From the NCBI RefSeq assembly GCF_032118995.1, contig NC_092656.1, forward strand, positions 12,886,261-12,950,260: a stretch of 64,000 bases of DNA, given 5' to 3'. A program made the position numbers and the translations under genes. A model generated the notes under the pieces. It was not told where the DNA came from, did no database searches, and saw only the letters and a list, made by a program, of their open reading frames with translations. The stretch comes from Asterias amurensis (Eukaryota; Echinodermata; Asteroidea; Forcipulatida; Asteriidae). Shown piece after piece: positions 57,063 through 64,000 of the stretch (position 1 is the stretch's first letter; each line of letters starts with the position of its first letter).

Positions 57063-60000
57063 CTGCGATTGTAAAGAAGAAATATGGGTTCATAAAGACA
57101 ATACACGCCGTATCATTCTCAAAAACTCCTGGCTCTGACATGACACGACTTTAAGGAAGTCAATTTGGCGTGGTGATGTCCTGCCTCGACTTCCACCTCT
57201 ATGACCCCCGGTTCGAATCCCACCAGAGGCACAGATGTGGAATGTGTTTTTCAGTCCCTACCTGACTTCGCTGGTTCTCCCTGTAATAAATCTCATGGGT
57301 ATTCCTCCTACATCTAAAACTGAAATGTCTTCATTGTCATCACCCCTTGTCCATATGCTAAAGAGGCTTCGACAAGAACTTTCTAATAAATAAATACAGA
57401 TCCATCACTTGGAGTCTATGTCAAATTATTCCAGTTGCCCACCCCCTCCTACTCACGACCGTATGCATGACTGCTGCCCTTTTCAAAACCAAAGGCTTCG
57501 GCTTCAGGCTCCCTTCTCTCGCCTGAAGCCCCGAGTAAGTACACAGAGCACGCACAAATTGTGCGGGCAAAGCTAGCCTAAGCTGAATCAAAAGCATAGC
57601 CCGTGGTTTCGAAAATGGCCTTAGTCCCCAGAGTCAATCCATTCGTCACTCAGATTGTTCATTAGGTTCATCTGGATATTTTCAGCCCAAGTTACCCCTA
57701 TTTGTTTTAAAAACTGTTTGAAGCTATACATTTTGTCATTGTGAAAAATTTGCTAATTTGTTTTAACCCGGTGAACTGATAATGCTTGGTGTGTCATCAG
57801 CACCATACTCACTTAGCTGTTGGTGCAGATGGGGCATGGATGGAATAAACTCCTGAATAAGATGGTCCTGGAAGAATACTCCCTGTGTCATAGCCATCAG
57901 CTCATCAAACTTGGGATATTTCCCATAAGCAACTCCTGTATGGACAATGTAGACAGACACACAAGAATAACGACGGAAAAATATTATTACTTTGATAGTC
58001 AAAATAAATCCCCCCCCTAGTTTTGTTATACAAAAATAATAAGACGGACAAGAGAAACAGAAGAAAAGTAATAAAAGTAACAGTCAGATTAAAACTTTCT
58101 TACCCAATACTTATTCAAGTCTGTTAAAATACATGTATGATTGGAAAATAAATTACACTGGGACTATAATTGGGTGGACCACACAAACAATAGCCAAAAT
58201 GACGGGTGTCTGAGATAGAAGTCTCACAGCTTTTTACATTAAAGGGCAATTATTTATTGACTCTTAAACTAGGCAGTGGACACTAACTGGTAATTACTCA
58301 AAATAACTATTAGCATAAAACCTTACTTGGTAACGACTAATGGGAAGTAATGGGGAGCCGGTGATTGTATAACACATTGTGAGAAACGGCTAACAACATA
58401 GAATAAATTGACGGCCTGCAATAAATTTACAACAATAGCAATACTATCCACCCTGCTGGGTGTTCAAGGCGCAGTAAAGAAAAACAACACACAACTAAGT
58501 TAGTAATTGAAAACCTTTGAACGAGATAAATTTTGAGAAGAGATTTGAATTTTGTGGTACAAAGACAAGATCTAAGATTATTAGAGAGTTCCAAATGTGT
58601 GGCGCAGCTGAAGAAAAAGACCTGTCACCCCATGAGTGTTGAGACTTGGGTTCAATGAGGAGAAGCATGGAACTTGACGCTTTGTTTTCTCCTCAGCTAG
58701 TGAGGTGCACCCTTAAAGCCATTATACACTTTCGGCACAGAAAATAAAAAGTTCACAGATTTACAAAAAAGTCACAGGGTTTACAGAAGGTAATGGTGAA
58801 AGACTTCTCTTGAAATATTATTCCATAAAATGCTTTACTTTTTGAGAAAACATTAAAACAATTATCAATACTCGTTGTCGAGAATTACGGATTTATTTTA
58901 AACACATGTCATGACACGGCGAAACGTGCGGAAACAAGGGTGGGTTTTCCCGTTATTTTCTCCCGACTCCGATGACCGATTGAGCCTACATTTTCACAGG
59001 TTTTTCATTTTATATATCAGTTGTGATATAATAAGTGTGGGCCTCTGGACAATAGTTTTACCGAAAGTGTCCAATGGCTTTAAACAAAAAGCATTGTTTT
59101 CACCTCTAGGTCCATCCTTTCTGAAGCAGTCAGCAACTTGGAAGAATCCTCCTTGCAGTACGGGTGCAGTCATAGCAAGAGCTTTCAACTCCATGATGTT
59201 TGACCGGTGGGACGGCAGCCAAAACGTCCCCTCTGTGGGGTCAAAGTTGACGATGTTCGCAGCGGCCATACACCCTAACCATTCCCTTACATATCTGAGA
59301 AAGAAAAAAAAAGAAAAAAACATATAATGATCCGTGGCATTACTACTTAAAAAAAAAAATCTGACCTGTATTTGATGTGGAATATTTTGGTAATATATTA
59401 AAAGCAACGGATACTATTGGTAGTTGTCAACAAAGACCAATCTTCTCACTTGGTGTGTTTCAACATATTTGGTGTGCATAAAATAACAAACCTGTGAAAA
59501 GTTGAGCTCAATTGGTCGTCGAAGTTGTGAGATAATAATGAAAGAAAAAACACCTTGTCACACGAAGTTGTGTGCTTTTAGATGCTTGATTTCGAGACTT
59601 CAAAATCTAACTCTGAGGTCTCGAAATCAATTAATTTGGGGAAAATTACTTCTTTCTCGAAAACTACGTTACTTCAGAGGGAACCGGTTTTCTGCCGAAT
59701 GCCCACTGCCTTTAAAGCAATGTGGATTTTAAACGCCTTGATCACAATAAAGGTGCACGGGAACCCGGGTTTGCATCTCAAACCAAAATGAAACACAAAC
59801 CTAAAACCATTAAGTATTTTGCTTGTTTTGATACTTCACACCGATTTTAGACGCAAATGTAGATTTAACTTTAAACTAATTAGGTTTTTTTACAGATTTT
59901 AAAACAACAAACTTTCAGTCAAGGGGAAACTGTTAATGATAAGTAGTAGGTTAAGTTGCAAAACACGACATTGACCCGTCTTTCAGTTTTTGTGTAATGT

Positions 60001-60461
60001 GCGGCTTGAAACAACATCATGTGTCAAAATTCGTTCGCAGGATTTTTGTTTAAGGGACCACCTGAAAATGTTAGTTTTCAGATACATGGAAGGATAATCT
60101 GTTTGACTAGCCTCAAGTTTTTAATATCTCCTTGGATACTACAGTCGTCCTCGGTTAGGACTATAGTGCTAAACTCTTTGTGAAATCAACCCCTCACTGA
60201 ATTGACAATTTGGGCTATAAATCAGCATTACGCCAACAAAAGACACAAATCTACGACCCCTGACCTTCAAGCTCACCTTTCTTTCATGTTAGCCAAGTCC
60301 GCAATCTCCTGACTGGTTTTCCTGCTCTCTCCCATTGCGATCATCATCTCAAACAGTCCCGTCTCCATACCCATGGCTACACCGATACCTGCTACACCAC
60401 CAACAAGCTGCTGGGTAACGCGGGTTGAAAAATCAGAGGCAGACTCATCTGTGGTAGCCAT
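56482..60461 (-). CDS. Rv2258c-like SAM-dependent methyltransferase, 4 exons
   Basis: Coding exons on the minus strand: 60461-60277, 59294-59104, 57935-57813 and 57062-56482, making 1080 nt, or 359 residues plus stop. All have GT-AG junctions in matching phases. The N-terminal half (1-165) is helical, as in two-domain methyltransferases whose N-terminus has a winged-helix or dimerisation role. The C-terminal half is a class I Rossmann domain: motif I VVLDIGCCEG (171-180), acidic LD at the end of strand 2 (HGLDLSQ), HADI, and FMNFVLHDL with RVLKPGG. The whole-protein resemblance is to animal proteins named S-adenosylmethionine-dependent methyltransferase Rv2258c-like (from memory). The substrate is unknown and no signal peptide is seen, so probably cytosolic. 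Motif I has Cys where the second Gly of GxG usually lies. Introns contain family A and B elements. Confidence 0.9.
57172..57240 (+). repeat. tRNA-like SINE head fragment
   Basis: GCGTGGTGATGTCCTGCCTC...GACCCCCGGTTCGAATCCCAC has a B-box but no proper cloverleaf start. It lies in intron 3 of the methyltransferase gene. Probably a SINE head, not a tRNA gene. Confidence 0.45.
57813..57935 (-). CDS. Methyltransferase exon 3
   Basis: This 123 nt exon encodes VAYGKYPKFDELMAMTQGVF and FQDHLIQEFIPSMPHLHQQL, the linker helices before the SAM-binding domain. The acceptor is GTCCATACAG and the donor CTAA|GTGAGT. Confidence 0.88.
58270..58395 (+). repeat. Family A fragment (copy A23)
   Basis: AGGCAGTGGACACTAACTGG to GTGAGAAACGGCTAAC: the left third of family A only, in methyltransferase intron 2. 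Abuts a LINE fragment. Confidence 0.65.
58400..58660 (-). pseudogene. LINE 3' fragment (RT C-terminus plus tail)
   Basis: The minus strand reads GDRSFSSAAPHIWNSL, the AAPxLWNSLP-type end of CR1/L2-like ORF2, then frame-shifted FKSLLKIYLVQRF-like sequence. CTGCGCCTTGAACACCCAGC follows, the 3' end also present at 21.74 kb. Dead fragment in intron 2 of the methyltransferase. Confidence 0.6.
58713..59083 (-). repeat. Family B element (copy B4)
   Basis: A complete reverse copy, TTAAAGCCATTATACACTTT to AAAGTGTCCAATGGCTTTAA with TTAA at both edges. It ends about 20 bp from the donor of methyltransferase exon 2. Confidence 0.82.
59104..59294 (-). CDS. Methyltransferase exon 2
   Basis: This 191 nt exon encodes YVREWLGCMAAANIVNFDPT, EGTFWLPSHRSN and LQGGFFQVADCFRKDGPR. 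Matches the middle of the N-terminal domain. The acceptor has a long T-rich tract ending CTTTCTCAG; the donor is AGAG|GTGAAA. Confidence 0.88.
59399..59717 (-). repeat. Family A element (copy A24)
   Basis: Reverse copy in methyltransferase intron 1: AAAAGCAACGGATACTATTG to TGCCCACTGCCTTTAA. The hairpin at 59588-59630 is intact. The right part is shortened. Confidence 0.75.
60277..60461 (-). CDS. Methyltransferase exon 1, start codon
   Basis: Encodes MATTDESASDFSTRVTQQLV through TSQEIADLANMKE, an N-terminal helical region. The ATG at 60461 is the first after the TATA box. The donor is AAAG|GTGAGC. Confidence 0.88.
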
Positions 60462-60493
60462 TATTGCGTACCCCTTGCACCGATTTGAGCAAA

Positions 60494-60501
60494 TTTATAT
60501 A
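60494..60501 (-). promoter_or_regulatory. TATA box of the methyltransferase gene
   Basis: The minus strand reads GTCTATATAAATTTG, about 40 bp before the ATG. Normal TATA spacing puts the transcription start about 10 nt before the ATG, so the 5' UTR would be very short. Confidence 0.6.
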
Positions 60502-60706
60502 GACAATATTTTATTTGTGTGCGTCCGAATGGCGGTGTATATGCACAGAGTGTGAAGGTCTCACAGCAGCCTTAACAGCATAGTTCAACTACATAGCGTC
60601 ATTATAATATTATTATGAACACAAGTTCATGAACAATGAACCCTGCAGCCTGCATGGTTGCAACGTCTAGGTACGTTGTTAGCACATGCTACGTGACATT
60701 TATTTT

Positions 60707-61115
60707 CTCCGATTTGCCTAAAGTTCAGTGTCATAAAGGCTTTCATGTTCAGAAGACAGTGGTTGCTGGGTTGCAGGTGCTTGGTACATGGGGCTTGGTT
60801 GGAAATTGAATTACGGGTATAAGTTTACAAGGTAGATGACTAAATGTTTAGCTCATCTCCCATCAAACACCAGGTGATTTGGTGAAGAAAAAAACAGTTT
60901 GACAACATATTTTTAATTTTTATTCTTTCCATTTTGATTCAGTCGTGAATTTGTTCTTATACGCTTTGCCTATAAGCATAAGCGGAAATGAAAAATTCAA
61001 ACAATAAATAGTCAATATCTTTTAAAGGTGATATAAAAGTTGAAACTAATTAATTGTGCAGAAAGTTAGACTCAAAGTCTGATCGAAACCAGCGTGGTGA
61101 ACACCCATTACAACC
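60707..61115. repeat. Roughly 400 bp duplicated unit, copy 1
   Basis: Direct repeat of 61652-62090: ACATGGGGCTTGGTTGGAAA; TTTACAAGGTAGATGACT; CCAGGTGATTTGGTGAAGAA; GCGGAAATGAAA; TGTGCAGAAAGTTA. Its end (GTCTGATCGAAACCAGCGTGG) is also found inverted at about 62705-62745. Confidence 0.8.
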
Positions 61116-61139
61116 CTTAAGGGATGGCTAGTCCCGGCC

Positions 61140-61620
61140 CTCCTTTATTTTTCTTGCATTTTTGTCGAAATTTGGCTAAAATCTGATACAATCCAAGGCG
61201 GTAAAACTCGCATTTTTGTCAAAATTAGGCTAAAATGTAATAAAATCCCAGAGAAAGAATGTCAAATTTTGGGCTTTAAATCCCGAGGGGTAAGATTTTC
61301 ATTTTTTTTTTTTCAAAATAGAGCTTAAGTTTGAAAAAACTAAATGTTTGTCAAATTGAGCTAAAATCTGATAAAATCCTGAGGGGTAAAAAAAGCCTTG
61401 CATTTTTGTATTAATTGGGATAAAATTTGATAAAATTTGATAAATTTGAGAAAATTGACAAAATAATGCGATAGACTCCTAAGCCACTGGTAAGCCATGC
61501 ATTTTATGTTGAAATTGGGCTGGAATCGGATAAGATCCCCTTGCAATTTGTGTAACAAAAAAATAAATAAAATGGGCTAAGATTTTGTAAACAAAGGGGA
61601 ATAGGGGGTAAGTCTTGCAA
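61140..61620 (-). repeat. 54 bp minisatellite, reverse block
   Basis: Diverged units of the 62.86-64 kb array in the opposite orientation (GCATTTTTGTCGAAATTTGG; CTAAAATCTGATAAAATCC; GAGGGGTAA). They separate the two copies of the 400 bp unit. Confidence 0.72.
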
Positions 61621-61651
61621 GTTTTCAGCATCAATTTTTCTCTCTCTCTCC

Positions 61652-62090
61652 GTTTGCTTACAATTCAGTGACATGAAAGCCCTTGATAAGAAGACAGTTG
61701 CTCAGTAACGGGTGCTTGGGACATGGGGCTTGGTTGGAAAATCAATTTGTGTTCTTCATCTTTAAGGCATGCGGATATAGGTTTACAAGGTAGATGACTC
61801 AGAGAAAGAATGTTTAGCTTCTCGCACTCCATTAAGCCTCCCTTCAAACCCCAGGTGATTTGGTGAAGAAGTACTTCGCCGACATTTGTAAAAACAATCT
61901 TTCCATTTGTTTTCAGCTGTGAAATGTTTATATCCGCTTTGCCTAAAAATAGGCGGAAATGAAACATTAACACAATAAATAATCAATATCTTAAAAAATA
62001 GTTTTAGGTTAAAACAAATTTGTGCAGAAAGTTAATTAGAGTGAAGACCAGGCATTCCGGGGACTCAAAGTCTGGTCGAAACGGTCATTC
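61652..62090. repeat. Roughly 400 bp duplicated unit, copy 2
   Basis: Direct repeat of 60707-61115 with small indels, including an extra TCTTCATCTTTAAGGCATGC. The 3' part (GCCTAAAAATAGGCGGAAAT) is inverted at about 62840-62855. Confidence 0.8.
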
Positions 62091-62309
62091 AGCTCATATA
62101 TAGTAGACAGGCTCTTTTGTTATTGACTAACGCTTTTGACAAAAACACAATACCTGGGATTTTCTCCCCAGTTTTCCGGATGATCACTTGAGTAAACCAT
62201 GAAAAAGAGAAACCTTAAAAGAACATTACGGTTTCGGGGAGAGCGCTGTTCACTCGTCTTAAAATCTGACGAATAAAGTCAGAACCACTCTTATGCATAA
62301 CAACCCATT

Positions 62310-62400
62310 ATCTCTCACTTGTGCTAAGAGAACCCGTAGCCTTTGCTGTAAGAGGTGGGCTTAAGATGCTAGTGACCCGGGTTCGAATCCCACTACTACC
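62310..62400 (+). repeat. tRNA-like fragment
   Basis: GACCCGGGTTCGAATCCCACTACTACC contains a B-box, but the 5' half does not form a convincing D-arm or acceptor stem. Probably SINE-derived. Confidence 0.4.
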
Positions 62401-62467
62401 GATCTTTTTCTTTTACTAAGCAGTCATAACAATGCATTATTTAAGTAGTGTTTAAAATCACCTCCTA

Positions 62468-62855
62468 ACACCAACGGGCACTGTGGCGACACGGTGCACT
62501 GGATCGTTCGCTTGCGTGCGTTCCAGAGCTGGGAGACCGGGTTCGAATCCCGCCCCGTACCATAGGGACATGACTTTTACTGCTAGCACCAGTAAGTGAT
62601 TGGGGTCCGTCATGTCTCTCCCCAAATTAGGGTAGGGTGATTATCCCGTGTCGGAAAGTAAAGGAGGGGCCGGGACTAGCCATCCCTTAAGGGTTCTAAT
62701 GGGTGATCACCACGCTGGTTTCGATCAGACTTTGAGTCCCCTGAATGCCTGGTCTTCACTCTAACTAACTTTCTGCACAAATTTGTTTTAATTTAAAACT
62801 ATTTTTAAAATATTGACTATTTATTGTGTTAATATTTAATTTCCGCCTATTTTAG
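62468..62855 (+). repeat. SINE-like unit with tRNA-like head
   Basis: The head (about 62476-62562) has GCACTGTGGCGACACGGTGC and B-box CGGGTTCGAATCCCGCC. The body has GGCCGGGACTAGCCATCCCT and TAAGGGTTCTAATGGGTGAT, and ends in sequence shared (inverted) with the 400 bp units. It leads directly into the minisatellite. Confidence 0.55.
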
Positions 62856-64000
62856 GCAAGGTTTACCCCTGGGGATTTTATCCAATTTTAGCCCAATTTC
62901 GACAAAGATGCCAGGTTTACCCCTTGGGATTTTATCAATAATGTTAGCCCAATTTCGTTATTTTATCAAATTGTAACCAAGTTTTGACAAAAATGCAAGG
63001 CTTACCACAGGTTATTTTATCAAATTTTAGCCTAATTTCGACAAAGATTCAAGGTTTATTAATTTTTTGTTACAAAAAGTTGCAAGGGGATTTTATCCGA
63101 TTAATTAAATTTTAGCCCAATTTCGACAAAGATGCAGGGTTTACCCCTTGTGATTTTATCAAATTTAAGCCCAATTTCGACAAACATGCAAAGTTTCCCC
63201 CTGGGTATTTTATCAAATTTTAGCCCAATTTCGACAAAGATGCAAGGTTTTCCCCATTGGGATTTTATCAAATTTAAGCCAAATTTCGACAAACATGCAA
63301 AGTTTACCCCTTGGGATTTTCTCAAATTTAAGATGCAAGATTTACCCCTGTGGATTTTATCAACAATGTTAGCCCAATTTCGACAAAAATGCAAGGCTTA
63401 CCTACTGTTATTTTATCAAATTTTAGCCCAATTTCGACAAAGATGCAAAGTTTATTATTTTTTTGTTACAAAAAGTTGCAAGGGGATTTTATCCGATTAA
63501 TTAGATATTTGCCCAATTTCCACAAAATCGGGATTTTATCAAATTTAATCCCAATTTCGGCAAAAATGCAAAGTTTACCCCTTGGGATGTATTCAAATAT
63601 TAGCCCAATTTCGACAAAGATGCAAGGTTTACCCCTTGGGATATTCTCAAATTGTACCCAAATTTCGACAAAGATGAAAGGTTTACCCATTGGTCTTTTA
63701 TCAAATTTAAGCCCAATTTCGGCAACAGTGCAAAGTTTACCCCTTGGGATGTTATCAAATATTAGCCCAATTTCGACAAAGATGCAAGGTTTACCCCTTT
63801 GGATTTTATCAAATTTAAGCCCAATTTCGAAAAAATGCAAAGTTTACCCACTGGGGAATTTATCAATTTTTAGCAAAATTTCGACAAAGATGCAAGGTTT
63901 ACCCCTTGGGGTTTTATCAAATTTTAACCCAATTTCGACAAAAATGCAAAGTTTACCCCTCAGGATTTTATCAAAATTAAGCCCAATTTCGACAAAAATG
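62856..64000 (+). repeat. 54 bp minisatellite array, about 21 units, runs off window
   Basis: Unit: GCAAGGTTTACCCCTTGGGA, TTTTATCAAATTTTAGCCCA, ATTTCGACAAAGAT. Units differ by substitutions and small indels. A variant with TTTTTTGTTACAAAAAGTTG occurs at about 63062 and 63454, giving a higher-order period near 392 bp. Because 54 is a multiple of 3, open frames with an 18-residue repeat (GLKFDKIPRGKPCIFVEI) appear by chance. Confidence 0.92.

Noticed and set aside
56482..57141. Methyltransferase as a 219-residue single-exon protein
   Set aside because: The first 26 residues have no family resemblance, and an acceptor at 57063 joins upstream exons with the missing N-terminal domain.
62476..62562. 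Functional tRNA gene
   Set aside because: A B-box is present, but the acceptor and D-arm do not pair well and a repeat body follows.
63101..63840. Minus-strand frames with an 18-residue repeat, and a plus-strand counterpart
   Set aside because: The 54 bp unit is a multiple of three, so open frames arise on both strands. There is no signal, domain or conserved start, and units vary by indels.
62856..64000. CRISPR-like regular repeats
   Set aside because: The repeats are contiguous 54 bp minisatellite units without unique spacers, in a eukaryotic genome.

Overview
This is a eukaryotic genomic window: AT-rich DNA with split genes, GT-AG introns, TATA boxes, SINE/LINE fragments, long microsatellites and many short inverted-repeat elements, and no operons or prokaryotic signals. 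The gene content (a KIF24-type SAM-plus-kinesin gene, a single-exon secreted C-type lectin, an Rv2258c-like methyltransferase) and the style of the repeats suggest a marine invertebrate deuterostome, most likely an echinoderm, perhaps a sea star. The phylum is inferred; the species cannot be fixed from the sequence alone.

Layout. (1) 2.3-27.5 kb, + strand: a complete KIF24-like kinesin in 10 coding exons. All splice phases close, giving a predicted 1418-residue protein with a SAM domain, a kinesin motor, a long Ser/Pro-rich tail in one 2.2 kb exon, and a conserved C-terminal helical segment. Its introns are full of repeats, including an uninterrupted (ATT)n tract of about 477 bp. (2) 28-36 kb: gene-poor and repeat-rich (SINEs, inverted-repeat elements, a near-perfect 105 bp palindrome). 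(3) 33.8-48.4 kb, + strand: a tandem cluster of an unrecognised family with a signal peptide, a helical ectodomain and several membrane spans. One copy looks intact (36648-37541), one is interrupted by a palindromic transposon (40378-41106, with more family sequence at 41404-41720), and one is a pseudogene (47749-48352) that ends at a SINE. The first two share a predicted 5' non-coding exon. (4) 52.0-52.6 kb, - strand: a secreted C-type lectin, with a decayed partial copy at 44.9-45.3 kb. (5) 56.5-60.5 kb, - strand: a four-exon SAM-dependent methyltransferase of 359 residues with a TATA box. (6) 60.7-64 kb: a duplicated roughly 400 bp unit, tRNA-derived SINE-like sequence and a 54 bp minisatellite in opposite orientations, running off the window end.

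The commonest sequence is a group of roughly 400 bp TTAA-flanked inverted-repeat elements (called families A, B and C here), with about 30 full or partial copies. Family A carries a central hairpin whose two arms have changed together in some copies. The genes show no sign of one shared pathway. KIF24 homologues act at centrioles and cilia, the lectin is probably secreted, and the methyltransferase substrate is unknown. The least explained content is the tandem membrane-protein family.
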